64,000 bases of DNA from Prostheceraeus crozeri (GCA_907163375.1 CAJQUW010012972.1:124001-188000); one strand, 5' to 3'. Shown: positions 12,235-25,113, counted from the first letter of the stretch. Notes: generated by a model not told the origin, from the letters alone. Program-made: numbers and translations.

Positions 12235-13161
12235 TTAAAGACTGTTTAGAATAGAATATTGTCTATATTTCTTCAAGTGAAAATCATGGTTACGACAATG
12301 CATTGCAGAGAGGAAAAATGGTAGTTTTGGTAAAAACATAAATAAATCAACGGTCATCAAAGAGTAATGATGGATGATGACTTTAAAATTTACATATAGA
12401 ACTTGACATGAGAAAGGAAAAAACGAATCTCTCATTGCTACGGTGTGACACAAAGGGATACAAGGAACGCCACTGTAAGGCAGTCTAAAAGGGATCAGTT
12501 CGTGGAGAATGTGCGTTCTGTCACTTTCGGCTTTGAGAAATAGCTGCTTGCTAATCATCGTATGACGATTTTCAATTTCATTGAAAATTGAGAGCAGTGA
12601 CATGTTCTGGGGTCGTTGCGGTAAATTATCATGAGCGCTCTTTTATCAACTAGAGTAAGATCGCTGTTCAAACGCTTTCTAAGGCTTGCAAAAACAGGGC
12701 AAGCGTATTAGCAAGCAGATCTAACATGAGGTATACACTTGGTGGAGTTCTTCGCTCGACAAAAATGGGCGAAGTTCGCGTAAAACATAAAAGCGCTTAT
12801 TGACAACCTTGATGATACTGTTCTCATGAGTATCCCAACTGAACGTTTCGGAAATGATAAGTCCTGTGTAATTAACAGATGGAACCATATCAACATGAAA
12901 ATTATACATAGATGGATTTTGCATATTGTAGTGTTTTAGACAAAAAACAGCCTTGGACTTTGACACGTTCAAATAAAGATTGTTTCTTTCACAACAGTTT
13001 GAAACATCTTCGGTACTGGCATAAACAATTTCACTAATGTGGGCAGGATCAGTATAAAAAATAGGCAATATAAGTGTCAAGTCGCCATCATATTTCACGC
13101 AACATGAAGAATTGCCTAGATTCCCGGTGTATCGATAATCACTGGATAATCGGAATTTCAA
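12235..13161 (-). pseudogene. 5'-truncated LINE reverse-transcriptase fragment
   Basis: The segment at 12721-13161 contains KYDGDLTLILPIF, a decayed YADD motif, followed by NNLYLNVSKSKAVF and FSWDTHENSI, which match the region just after the catalytic site of LINE reverse transcriptases. The segment at 12235-12603 supplies the C-terminal tail (LIPFRLPYSGVPCIPLC). Frames differ, so it is broken. Everything upstream of the catalytic motif is missing, the usual result of incomplete reverse transcription. Confidence 0.65.
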
Positions 13162-14493
13162 ATCTTCATTAAGTCCTATAACCAGATATAACTTCCCTTT
13201 GCTAATTTCTATCCTTCCTCCTTATTACCACACCCATTTGACTTTCAAACCACATCACAGCCCATAATTACATCATAGCTACATGCATAAATAGAAATGA
13301 TCCAGGGATTCCCAGCACTCGAGAATTCGTGGAAAACAATCGAAGATGCTGATGATATCATTTTTTCATTTCATGTTGCCCAATGGTGGAACAAAATGAA
13401 TTCATTCCTCTCACAGCAACCTATGAAATTATGATCATCGTATTATTGTCAGCATAATCAACTTTCTAGGCTTCTATAGGTAGCACATTAGACCTACAGA
13501 TCAAGGTATGGATGCATCAAACAGTCAAATAGACATTCAACTTGAGAAAATAATCTATTGCACATGAATACACTTGTGATGTATGCCTGGGCTTATACAT
13601 TGGACATTTGCACAAACTGAATTAGTGGGTAGTGAAAATGCATCTCTAGTAGTCCCCCCCCCCACTCACAGCTCTTTTGGGTCCCCTTTCATATTTTTTC
13701 ATGATTGAAAAGCAACCATCTCTGTTCATTTTAGAACGTTATTTATTACGGATATGATGACATTGAAGGGAGCAAGCACTTTGATGTGGGAGTATGTTTG
13801 ATACATTTCAGATTTAAATGGCGTGATGAGTGAATCACAATCGTAACTCATCTTTGTTAACATAAATCTCGATGGCATTCAACATGACTACCATGCAAAA
13901 ACGTGGTCTGCCTCACAGTAGACGTCTCTGTGAAAGTGGACATTGGTCCTCATATTTAGTGACAGGGAGGTTGCAAATGCGGAGAGCATGTACTGTGGGC
14001 AGTAGAAATAGAGACAACAGCTGGAAATTTGAACTTGACTTCAAGAAAAATCCTCCCTAGATATTCACCGTTTTGTGCATACAATGTTGGACTAAGGAGC
14101 AGATAGGTCGACACAACCATCAATATTTTTCAAGATAAGTGTAACAATGAGCTAATAGTTAATTTGATGGGAATAGTTAACATTAATGAAAAATGTGAGT
14201 GAGGCCTGAAACGAGTCCCACCTACAACCTGTACAACTATTTAAATCTTGACAATCTGCAAATCATGCATTTCCACTGATGACTAACGTCAGACATAATT
14301 CAGTAGTAGGCTGTGTACCTGTTATGTGTAGTTACACAGACAGCAATGCATCCTCAATCATAGAGTTACATTATCTATCTATAATATTTTTATGTTAACT
14401 AATTGCATCATTTTGCTTTCTTAAATTAACGGACTGAGATAAAGTATTGACTCAGTAGGCCTCCATCTAGGTGATAGCTGTTGTTTTGCAATC
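13162..14493. other. No gene recognised
   Basis: AT-rich sequence with short open frames and a C9 run near 13657. Nothing recognisable on either strand. Confidence 0.4.
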
Positions 14494-15199
14494 CAGGGTG
14501 TCCGCGGCTTTCCTGACGTGTTTTTCAGGTTTTTTCCAGGTTTTCCAGGATCTAACAAATGAGACAGATTAGTTTGATTTTCGAAATAATAAAAAGACGA
14601 CAACAGGAATATACATGGGAAGTCCTATATACTCCAATAAACAACACAAAACGATTGTTCTTATAATATCATTTCTAAAAATATAACAAACTATTTCTAT
14701 AATACAACAACCTCATAATATACCAATAACAACTTTGATAAGAATGTAAAAAAGAAAAATAGAAACGCGAATAGCAAAAGGACATGGAAAATGTTTCTGA
14801 CTAGCGGATTGTGTCATATGTCATTCGAAGATAGTAAAAAAACAAAACCTGCACGGTAGTGGTCAATTTGCCAATGAAGTCAACACCAGAAGTAGGAAAT
14901 GTTGGCAGGAGGAAAATGATGAGGTGTTTATATTACTGTAAATTCTTGATCTCATCATTGACTGATATGATGTTGTCCTGTACTTCCTGTACTTCTTTTC
15001 TCTTCCCGCATGCCGCTTTTCTGATTGCATTCGATTTTGCAAGGAAGAGGAATTCACGCTTTGTCTCAGCCTCAAGGGCCAGATCATTGGCTTCTTTCTC
15101 CAGCATCGTTGCCTCATTCTCCTTTAATTTCCAGGTTTTTCCAGGTTTTTTCCAGGATCAATCATATTCCAGGTTTTTTCCAGGGGCGCGGACACCCTG
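14494..15199. mobile_element. Non-autonomous DNA transposon, CAGGGTGTCCGCG ends
   Basis: 706 bp bounded by CAGGGTGTCCGCG and its inverse CGCGGACACCCTG. Next to both ends lie several TTTTCCAGG repeats in opposite orientation. AATC precedes the left end and follows the right end, so a 4-bp duplication is possible. The family is unsure: hAT elements often begin CAGGG, but an 8-bp duplication is not visible. The interior minus strand (about 14950-15120) carries a helical, charged peptide (MLEKEANDLALEAETKREF) that may be a remnant of a transposase or a captured exon. Confidence 0.65.
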
Positions 15200-15787
15200 A
15201 ATCTGAACCATGAATTATAAGTCATGATAATAAGAAAAATACTCGTAGAAAGATGGCATGTCAAATGGGCATTGTAATCAGGGTAGAAATCAGCCTTAGA
15301 GAAGTTTTTATGTGATTGCATGACTTGATGAACATTTGAAATTATGTTTCCGGTAACGAAATTTCATAAAAATGTTGCCTCATTTAACAATGAAAAAAAT
15401 CAAAATCTCGATAGTTGAATATACAACGTGTAAACATGCATCAATATGCTTTCCTTCCGATGAAATTAAGTTCCTCACACAAAAATGATTTTGAGTGACA
15501 ACAAAAACATGGCAAATTTGGTAACGGAATTTCAACTGCATAAATTTAATTTACCTAGATAAATTAGGTTAAAATATTTTATGACTATATCACCTGTCAT
15601 ATGAGCTATAGCTTGAATATTCGACTTGATAAGTGCCAGACGCGACGTCAAAAACTCATTTTTTCGACAAACTTCGAACTTCGACAACTATTGAACCACA
15701 GAAGATAGGACAAAAATGAGACATGTTCTGGGAACTAGAGAATCAGAGGTTTTCACAGGTATGAAGGAGAAAAACATAACTTGAATT
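15200..15787. other. No gene recognised
   Basis: AT-rich; only short unrecognised frames. Confidence 0.4.
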
Positions 15788-17303
15788 TCATTTTTCACTC
15801 GACATGCTAACTATCGCGTGGCCAAGCCTGCCAGTGAATGAAGGCAGTAGTTTCCAAGGTCCATTCGATGTACTGCTAAGTTTATTATCCCAAATTTGCG
15901 TGCATTTCAGCACCTCGTTTATCACTTTAATTTTCAGATGCTCATATCTACTCCAATCTTTGGCGCGGTATGCAGTCCAGCGTTCATTGATTAAATGTTT
16001 AGTCGACGGAGACAATCATTCCTTGTCATTTGAGGTCATAACATCATTCTGGAGAATAATGTGATTGTTATACATCGACAAAGTATCATGGAAGATTTTC
16101 CAATCTCTGTTTACATCATCGGTACTTGAAAGTGAAGACCAATCATGCTTATCGACTACGTAACAAAGTTTATCTATGTTTCATCTTCGAAGATCATCCA
16201 CTTTAAGTACAGAAAAAGACGATGTATTTTCAATAGATTTAACAGAACCGTGACAGGCAAGAACAAGTGATCAGCCCTATCAATGGGAGAGTTGTGCTTT
16301 ACATTATCAGGAGTATACGAAGTTGCTATATCTCCAGATATCAAAATATGATCCAAAATTTTATCTTTACTTTTTGGGTGCAAAATGAGATCAGTTAAAT
16401 TCGTCTATGTAGCCGAGGCTGCTTGATTGATAACTCGATGAGTTGATTTTATACTTATATTTCGGCTGTCACAGCCCTTTTCAAAGTATAGAGTAGAAAA
16501 GATTTACAAATGGAGTAATTACTCCATTTGTAAATCTTTTCTACTCTATACTTTGAAAAGGGCTGTGACAGCCGAAATATAAGTATAAAATCAACTCATC
16601 GAGTTATCAATCAAGCAGCCTCGGCTACATAGACGAATTTGTCTTACCTCGTTAAATTTAACAATAATGCTGCTCAGAGAGAATTTTGATATTTTAATGT
16701 ATGATAATTGAAGTTATTCAAATCACCTGCTATAATAAACTGCACAAAGGCTTTAAAGACAGATGATAGTCGAACGAACTACCCATAAAATCATAAATTG
16801 CACCAAGATCATTTAAATCACATGATGGCGCGATATACACACATAAAAGATACAATCGTGCGCTTGGAATTTCAACGATGTTAGCAGAAGCACTTTCAAG
16901 AAACCAGAATGATACACGAATATCGAGAGGACGCAAAAATTCGTTCACATATACAGCCGTGCCTCCTCCTTTCCTTCAATTCCGATCGTTTCTGAAAATT
17001 GGGTAGCTTGGTATGTGGACAAGGGCCATTTGAAATGTTAGAATGAAGCCATGTTTCTGTTACACAGACAATGCTAGACTTTAATACGCATAAAATTGCA
17101 TTCAATTCGCTGACCTTCGGTAGGAGAGATTGAATATTCACAAGCGGTACAGAGGGGTAATAATCATAGGACCGCCATTTCGTGAGTTGCACATAATTAT
17201 TTGGGTGGAATCTCAGGCGCTTTGTGATATTTGGTCTGCAATTCTTCAATAAAATATTTTAAGTACTCGTGGATTCCACAAGTCTCCTGAGGTGCTTCAT
17301 CTA
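15788..17303 (-). pseudogene. LINE endonuclease fragment with hairpin insertion
   Basis: Reading leftward: the end of ORF1 (PVDEAPQETCGIHEY, about 17230-17300), then an endonuclease N-terminus (VNIQSLLPKVSELNAIL, IVCVTETWLHSN), an endonuclease C-terminus (HPKSKDKILDHILISGDIA, near 16174-16383), then the linker (KHLINERWTAYRAKDWSRYE, 15788-16015). The reverse-transcriptase part is absent. A 244-bp palindrome interrupts the endonuclease at 16397-16640. Frames shift repeatedly, so this is an old dead copy. A mariner element cuts off its 5' side at 17304. Confidence 0.7.
16397..16640. repeat. 244-bp perfect palindrome (hairpin MITE)
   Basis: Two 122-bp arms meet without a spacer at 16518/16519 (centre TGGAGTAATTACTCCA) and read identically on both strands by eye. 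The block splits a LINE endonuclease, so it arrived as an insertion. Lack of divergence between arms implies a recent insertion or arm-to-arm conversion. Confidence 0.85.
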
Positions 17304-19011
17304 CAGGGTGGGCCACGGAAGACAAAGGGATTTCAAAGTTCACTAGGTTTTGAAATACATATATTATCGAAGTTATGTTTGATTCTGCAGAAAGTATGTG
17401 CACAGAAGTTTCACACCCCAACTGCAATTTTTTCTATGATGACATATACGTCATCTTGGAAGCCGTTCTTTTTTATGCACATTCTACATGTATGCGACAT
17501 CTTCATGATCGCTATTTGCAAATGTAAAGTCAATTTTATTTTGTATTCAATAATCAATGCATTGGTTTGCTTGACTTTCCTTTTACTTAATTCTTTTACC
17601 AGTTGTCTGATACGAAGCCTAGAGCTCCGAGCAACGTTATTGTTCTCTATGTTCCTTAGAGATCAACAATCACTTCTGTCAGATAACATCTGTTCAGCTA
17701 CTGCACTTCATCAATGGATGAATAAAGTCACAGCGCTATTTAAATGCTTCTCAGTTTAGAGAACTGAAGATTAGACGAATTAACACGATTAACAAGATTC
17801 TGCGAATTAACGAAAATGGCTACTTATGACACCAGCAAAAGAGTAAAGATAGTCGAACTTTTCATTTCGAATAGGAGATCAGTAACCCAAACACAATGAG
17901 ATTTTTGCCGACTATTCAATGTCAGAAAAGCACCAAGTGACACCACAATTCGAAATTTAATTGCCCGTTTTGAAACAACTGGAACTGTTGCCGATCTTCC
18001 CCGTCCAGGACCGAAGGTTTCTGCTCGCACGGAAGCTGCAGTGGAGTCTGTACGACAAAGCGTCGAAGAAGATCCAAGCAAGTCTACACGCCGTCGATCA
18101 TCCGAGCTGGAAATCAGCAGAACGACACTTCGGAGGATTTTGAAGAGTGATTTGAGCATGTTTCCCTACAAGATTCAAGCGGTACAGCTGCTCCATCAGA
18201 ACGACCATGAGGTGCGTTTGAATTACGCCATCCGCTTTCAACAGTTAGCCCAGGACAACGTCAACTTGCTGGACAACCTCATAATAAGTGACGAGGCACA
18301 CTTTTATATGAGCGGATATGTGAACAAACAGAATTCGAGGTTCTGGGGTTCATCAAATCCAAGAGAGATCAAGCAACACCCACTGCATTCTCTCAAGTGT
18401 ACGGTTTGGTGCGGAGTAATGGCTGAACGCATCATTGGTCCATACTTCTTTGAAGATGACGAGGGGAATGCGGAAAGAGTCACTGGTGCTGTTTACAGGA
18501 GCATGTTGGAGAACTTTGTTCGTCCAGAAGTAGAGAACCATCCTGAGATCTGGTTCCAACAAGACGGCGCCACTGCTCACACAACCGGCCAAACGATGTC
18601 GCTCTTGCGCGATATTTTCGGAGAAAACTTGATCTCCAAGAATTCGGAATTTCCTTGGCCTCCGCGTTCCCCAGACCTGACCGCACCAGATTTCTTCCTA
18701 TGGGGATATTTGAAGGAACGGGTGTATGTGAGTAATCCTCAAACAATTCAGGAGTTGAAGCAGAACATTCGTGCGGAGATCAGTGGACTACAGCCAGAAA
18801 CTCTGTCCGCAGTGATGATGAATGCGCTGAAGAGAGCATCTCTTTGTGAGGAAGAAAATGGCGGCCATTTGAAGGACATCATTTTCCATACGTAGTCATA
18901 ATAAACTCCTGTACTTGTAGTTATCGAATATCTACTTGGATTTAATAATGAGTCGTTTTTTCTTAAGAATATTTCAATCTTTAATCCCTTTGTCTTCCGT
19001 GGCCTACCCTG
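17304..19011 (+). mobile_element. rosa-like (DD41D) mariner transposon
   Basis: 1708 bp with about 29-bp inverted ends (left CAGGGTGGGCCACGGAAGAC, right the inverse with one mismatch) and a TA at each side (17302-17303 and 19012-19013). It has one transposase gene. Ends and body are almost undamaged, so the insertion is recent. It lies at the junction of two unrelated LINE fragments. Confidence 0.85.
17816..18895 (+). pseudogene. Mariner-family transposase, one in-frame stop
   Basis: The ATG at 17816 opens a 359-codon frame interrupted only by TGA at 17897-17899 (codon 28); from 17900 it is open to the end. N-terminal helix-turn-helix (DTTIRNLIARFETTGTVADLPRPGPK) is followed by the catalytic core: SDEAHF for the first Asp, WFQQDGATAHT for the second and SPDLTAPDFFLWGYLK for the third. 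Forty-one residues separate the second and third Asp, which is the spacing of the DD41D rosa group rather than the classic DD34D. The C-terminus (ALKRASLCEEENGGHLKDIIF) is also typical. A start at the ATG at 18041 would avoid the stop but lose the DNA-binding domain. Confidence 0.85.
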
Positions 19012-19013
19012 TA

Positions 19014-19690
19014 TAAACATACGCCATCTGCATAACGGAGCCTACGTCCCACAAACCGCTTCTGCTGTTAAAATCTGGGGTACAGCTAAACGTAAAAACG
19101 CAATATGCAAGGCACTTACTAAAGTACAACGGATATTTGATTTACGCATATGCAAAGCGTTTAAATCTAGCAACACAACTGAAATCATAAGCCTCGCCCA
19201 ACTAGCCCCAATTACAAACCACTTCAAGATAACATACAATAACGTAAGCAAGACAAAAAAGATCAAATATTTGAAAGATTTGCAAAACGGCTTGCAAAAT
19301 ATGAACTCTTCAACAAGACAAAATTTCAAATTTTCCTTTGCTCACGACGCATACAAGCACTTTCCTCCCAATATCCCACATACTCTCTCATAAATCTTGA
19401 CAGGGCACGGACGTCACAACAACTTTCTACTCAAATTAGATCCCAATATTCCTCCTTTCTGCTAAAACCACACATGCTCAGAACGTGAAACCATATCCCA
19501 CATAATCCTTCGTTGCCCCAGTTACACACAATGCAGAAAACAATTAGCACGCACTGCCAAAACAGAAAACATTCCATTTCAACGCATGGACTTACTGATC
19601 AATAACAGAACATCCCTCAAAGGATTACTAGGATTCCTAAGTCATGCTAAACTTAACATGAAACCCGACATGCCTCATTAATTCCAGCTC
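19014..19690 (+). pseudogene. LINE ORF2 C-terminal domain
   Basis: The plus strand encodes AVKIWGTAKRKNAICKALTK, then KVQRIFDLRICKAF, LTGHGRHNNFLLKLDP and ILRCPSYTQCRKQL. This order (thumb region, a TGHG motif, then a His/Cys end) matches the C-terminus of R1/Jockey-type ORF2. At least two frame breaks are needed. The reverse-transcriptase core is missing; the mariner borders the fragment on its left. Possible 3' untranslated sequence continues to about 19870. Confidence 0.65.
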
Positions 19691-21234
19691 GAAAGTAAAG
19701 ACCCTCAACGGAATGCTCAACGACTCAAGATTCGGATCCCGGAACGACAATCGAAGGCTCTGAAGAGTGAAACCACAATCATGAAGATGAACTGTGAACT
19801 ATGAACTGTGTATGATTAAGTAATTTTCTTAATTGCAAATTTTTCGTCTTCTCTTGTGCAGTTTATCGAAATACATATCGTCGCCGTCACTCGAGTCGAG
19901 TAAGGCGCCAAGATGCTTTCTTTGAATCAATACAAAGAAGTTATTACACACGGTAAGCAGTCTAAGTCATGACAAACAGATTATTCATAAAGATTTGTCA
20001 ATGAGTCCTCAGGTGTGATAGGAGGCCGATGCGAGCTCGGCACACACGACCGCACACCTCACAACCACTGTGGTCGAATTTAGAATTTTCAAGATTTTCG
20101 TGCCCACCCCTCGAAATTCGTGCCCATCCACTGCCACCAGCTCAAGGAACTTACTGCTTCATCTGCATGACTATAAATCGCATTGCAATTGGATTGCTAA
20201 AGCTTCATATTGCTTTCTTGAGCCCGTAAATACACATTTGCTGCATATACATGCACATGCAATAGGAACTAATCAACTGAGAATATGCCGAAATACCTAG
20301 AAATGCATTTTGTGTAAGTACGAGTATTATTCGTAGTACGCATAATACGTGGAAAAGTTCATAAACTTACCGATTAACTCTTACCGATTCCTGATATGTG
20401 AGATTCAATAAAGATATATTCTATTCTATATTCTATAAAAATCATTTCTTATTAGGAACAGCATTATTATCGTCACTGTCAAGGTAAAGGTCCTTCTTTT
20501 CATGAACTTTTGAAATAGTCTGTCTCATTCGAGATTTTTCTCATCCATTAGTTTCAACATTTCATTCAAAAGAACCCTCAGTTTTGCATCCGCATCCTTC
20601 AGACTTTTCAGAGTCTCGTCACATCTTCATGACAAGAATCTTTTCGTTTTATCATCTTTGATTTTCTGTTCATTTTATAATGTTGGCTTGTAAGTTGGTT
20701 CGTAGTACTTCAAGCCTTTTATAAGCTTTGTGGGGCATGCCCTTGGTCGTGGGTTCGCCTACTGGTGATCGCCCAACATGTTAAATGAACTGAAACCAAA
20801 TGTAGGCGATTGATCAGCTTGCTGATGAGACCACTGTATCTTTGTAGGGTAAACTCGGTTAATTCGGAGGCACCTCTATTTTGTAGGTACTTAATTTGAC
20901 CAAATAATTTTCTTACTTGAAGAAATCCGATATTCTACACTTCATGCATCAATCATGTTAGAATGATCAAAAATTCCACAGCGGAAGTATGCTACACGAT
21001 ATTCTTTATATAAATAACCATAGACATGACAAAAAAAGTAGCTGCTCATGAATACACATGGTGGGGAAGTCAACATTTTCTCAAAATTTTGTGATATAAT
21101 TCCGACAGACAACTATGTATTGACTGAACATTTGTTGCAAGTTAGAAACTCAATGCACATCAAACTTGATCAAAATATACATGCTAGATACTTAGCTAAT
21201 TCATTGAAAAGCAAACATTTTTTCATTACTTGGC
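19691..21234. other. No gene recognised
   Basis: It starts with what may be LINE 3' untranslated sequence. AATAAAGATATATTCTATTC near 20407 is a possible polyadenylation signal. Otherwise AT-rich without recognised coding sequence. Confidence 0.35.
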
Positions 21235-21740
21235 TGACGATGGATCGGTAAACACGCATTGCTGCTGCTAAGGCAGTAACAGTCAGCAGAAAATCAATCT
21301 ATAAAGCCTCCAGGCAATACGGCATTCTCGAGACTACATTGAGAAGACATTTCAAAACTCCTATCAATCCGAATCCAGGTAACCCACGATCCCTAATCGA
21401 CAGCCAAGAGCGTGAGTTAAAGAAGTATTCGATGGATATGGTTCGCTTAGGGTTCGGATTGAAAACAATGGATATGATTCGTTTTGCGAATACTGCGGCT
21501 GGATATAGCAACTAAATTGGCTGGAATTGGCGGTCATCTTTCAAAAAACGTGACAATATTTCAGTGAGAGCGCTCGAGCCAGTAGCCCACTATCGAGAAA
21601 AGTTTGCGAAACGCGCTATGATGGATTTCTTCGACAAGAACGGAGTTTAAGGAGCCGAACTGCATCTGGAAGATAAGTCTCATCTCATAGGTCCATACAA
21701 TCTGGATGGAACTAGACTTCACTTGGTGGATCTAGGTGAC
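21235..21740 (+). pseudogene. Pogo/Tigger-like transposase, N-terminal fragment
   Basis: The peptide SIYKASRQYGILETTLRRHF is a psq/CENP-B-type helix-turn-helix. It is followed by DSQERELKKYSMDMVRLGFG and, after a frame change near 21510, WNWRSSFKKRDNISVRALEP and MMDFFDKNGV. This matches the DNA-binding half of pogo/Tigger/jerky transposases. A stop falls at about 21648, and the DDE domain is not found downstream. Only the first 150 residues or so remain. Confidence 0.6.
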
Positions 21741-23233
21741 CGGTGGCAATCAAAAATGAGTTAGGCCTATTGAGTTGACAATCTCTATTCTGAAGTTATG
21801 GGATATTCAGTTGAGCTTCAGATTGTCGACACAGACAGCATCAGTTATCAAGAAAAATTAATAGTAAAGCCTTATTGATATGTTGAATGAACAAATAAAT
21901 AATTACAGTCCATTTCCTAAATCGTTGCACAGCACAAAAAATTCTTATATTTTTTGTATATTCTCATCAAATTTAATCGCATGCTGACAATCGATCAATA
22001 AACTCATTTACTTGGTCAGCTGAGACGCTTGGTTTAGGAAACATAGTGGTGTGGTTTGCCTAATTAAATGAAGTAATTAGTGATTGTCTGCTTTGTTACT
22101 TTCACGATGCTATTTCAAATATCAATATCATGTTGGCCCATCTGTCACGCATTCTCTTTTTCATTATTGATGAGCTGCTCCATTCATCGGACGCAGCGCA
22201 AGCGTCGTTATTCCAACGGCGTGAAGGAAATGCTATTGTTTGCTGTGAACAGGTGCAGAGATGAGACAAGCCCTTGTCAGTTCCGAGATTCGAATTTCTT
22301 CTGACCTCAAGTGAGGGAAATGATGACTCACGCAATGGCTGACTATGGGAATAAAAGTTAACGGATGGGCCGATTTTGATAAAACTTACATATTTTTGGA
22401 GCTGATAACACCAGCATTATTTTAAACCCAAACTCGAAAGCACCAGCGTTAATACAACAGAAGTTGTTAAGTTGTGTGCAGTTGACCGTTGTTAACGCGA
22501 AAGTGGCGCAAAATCAGTTTAAAGTATAAATTGAATGATATTGCACAAATCGATGTCCGAATTCTAAACAAATTACATCATCTGAAATCTCAACACGAGC
22601 CTGATTCAGTGGTGATAATCTCAATTTCCTGTATTGCATAGTTTCGTCTGTAGGTGTCGGTGAACGAATTGACCATACATTCATACTTTTAAGTCTGCTG
22701 ACCACAGCTGACCAGACAAAACCTAAGTTTCGTCAAACCTTTAACAAAACTTTTTGCCAAGTTAAAGTGCTTGACATAACCTTTCACATGGTACAAAGGT
22801 TACTGAAATTGAGCATCATCATTAATGAGAAAATCTTGTGAGATTTTTTTAGCAACAATTTTTGATAAAACTTATTAGTATTGTATTTTTTGTACATTCA
22901 GTCAATCCTAAAAACCGTGTGTCATGATGAAGCTGACTGATAGTTCATGCTATCGGCCAACTTTCATAAAAAAATGCAGTCGTCTTCATGTTGAAATCCT
23001 GCATCAAAGAAAACGCTCAATTTTTTTCTTAAGGCCTACTGACCACACATGAAAACGAAATATATGCCAAAATAATCTATGGAATACAAGGTTTCATGTG
23101 GCATATCGTTTATCAATATTGATACAGGACTTCAACATGATAACTTCATTTGAAAATGGCTCAGGTAGCTTTTTCGTGCAATTATTTTTGAAACGGTCTG
23201 TATAATACCAATCTCATGGTAGTTCCTTTCATA
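21741..23233. other. No gene recognised
   Basis: AT-rich; short unrelated open frames. Confidence 0.4.
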
Positions 23234-23944
23234 ATAATAATAATATCTTTATTGCTTCACATGGTTACAGTCGGTGAACGCATTTCAAAAGTACAATATC
23301 ATAGATTACAATATTTTATAAATGAACAACGAAAGCGTTCAGTTTTTGCGAATGGTGGACGCAAAGTGCACTGAGAACGAATTAGTCGACTATGATGTGG
23401 TTGGAACATAACAGACAAGGGGTGAGAAGACGACCCCTCAATTGATGAAATCATTTTGTAACACATCGTTGTGGCAACTTCGATGAATGAAGGAAACTCA
23501 TTCGAATTGATTATCCTAAACACTCGCTTCTCCAAGCGCATTATTTTATTAAAAAGATAGTCCGGTGCATTGCAATAAACTGGATAAGCAAATAAAAATA
23601 TGGAACGAATAAAAGCGACATATGATCTGTACATAAGGGTAGCAGGGCAACCCGATCTCTTAAGATCGTACATGACATAAAGTCTCTTCCTCGCTTTCAT
23701 AACCAAATCCAAATTCCACTTCATGTCACTAGAAAAAGTAACGAAGAATGCGAATGTATGAGACCTGACACAAGGCATTACCATCTGGAAAATAAACATC
23801 AGACAAAACCAGATTCTTTTTTGTTACAATGTCCATTACAAAACACTTATTTTCATTGAGAGGCAAGCCAATATCGGAGGACCATCTATCAATGCTATTT
23901 AGCTCTTGCTGGAGATTATCTTCATGTATGCAATTTGTAATCAA
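23234..23944 (-). pseudogene. 5'-truncated LINE, RT C-terminus and 3' tail
   Basis: Minus strand: NSIDRWSSDIGLPLNENKC follows the position of the catalytic motif. Then SSDMKWNLDLVMKARKRLY, RSYVAFIRSIFLFAYPVYCN and a HHSRLIRSQCTLRPPFAKTE tail complete the C-terminus. One frame change lies near 23760. The (ATT)n tail appears on the plus strand as AATAATAATAATATC at about 23232. The same type of tail ends the LINE at 5104, so they may be related. Confidence 0.65.
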
Positions 23945-24595
23945 ATACGAGTACTACCACCAATTGGCACAGTAGGCTATACCATCGAATTAGCTTTAAT
24001 TAGAGCTTACCGTCAAATTAACCGAGTCATCCATTATTTTTCTGATTGATTTTCTTCTGCACGTAGATGAAACAATGGTGTGTTAGTCATAGGTGGTTTC
24101 CTGAACTACACTGAGGAGTAAACATGGCTTGATCGAATGACGTGTACCTGTTTTAGTTCGTTTATTTTTTTGAAAAAAAAATTGAAAAATATTTGACTGA
24201 AAGCAATACGCTTCTAACTGTAGCGAGCAAGGAGTGAACACTACTCACTGCCATCAAAGAAATCGCGCTTCTTGACGGAACAACGATTGTTTTACAAGCA
24301 GACTTCACTGGTGGTATTCAGTAAGATCAAACTGAGTGATATTCAACTAGTTTTCAGTAATACAGTTGTTTTTCTTAAAATTAGTTACGGACTGATAAGT
24401 TTACTATTATCAAAGATAGGCACTGTTTGATATCGCTATGAAAATAGTATACAACGCGATCAGAATTACATTTCGCCTGTAGAAAACTAAATTCCCTTCA
24501 TGTGAGCTCTGATAAATTGCATTCACCGGTTTCTAAAAGCTATGACAAAAAGGCACGCAGCCTTTTAAGTATTTCCAGACTTTTGAGAAGCACTG
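23945..24595. other. No gene recognised
   Basis: AT-rich sequence, nothing identified. Confidence 0.4.
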
Positions 24596-25113
24596 CATTA
24601 AAGAAAAAACACAAATGCTCCTTGAACCGGACATATTTCGGAATGCTTTATTCCATCTTCAGCGGAGGTTTCATCAAATCAACAAAAAAATGGTTTAATG
24701 GAAAAATGGTTTATATACAAATTAAAAGAAAGAAGCAAGCGGTTTATAATTACAGCTCAAGATAAAATCAATAAAATCAGTTCGACGGCAAAGTTCATGG
24801 GTTCAAGTATAGAGGTACTGATCTGTTCCATTCATTAGACAATGTTATTGATAAACATTTTAACAATAACATTCTGTCTAATGAATGGAACAGATCAGTA
24901 CCTCTATACTTGAACCCATGAACTTTGCCGTCGAACTGATTTTATTGATTTTATCTAGAGCTGTAATTATGAACCGCTTGCTTCTATCTTTTAATTTGTA
25001 TATAAGCCATTTTCCCTTGTTGTTGATTTGATGAAACCTCCGCTGAAAATGGAATAAAGCATTCCGAAATATGTCCGGTTGAAGGAGCATTTGTGTTTTT
25101 TCTTTAATATGCA
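24596..25113. repeat. Imperfect palindrome with about 250-bp arms
   Basis: The left arm (24596-24850) is repeated in inverse at 24861-25113 around a short spacer near ATAAACATTTTA. The arms differ by several substitutions and a small indel (about 17 bp extra in the left arm near 24690). Open frames on each arm encode the same peptide (MLYSIFSGGFIKST), simply because the DNA is duplicated. Confidence 0.8.
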
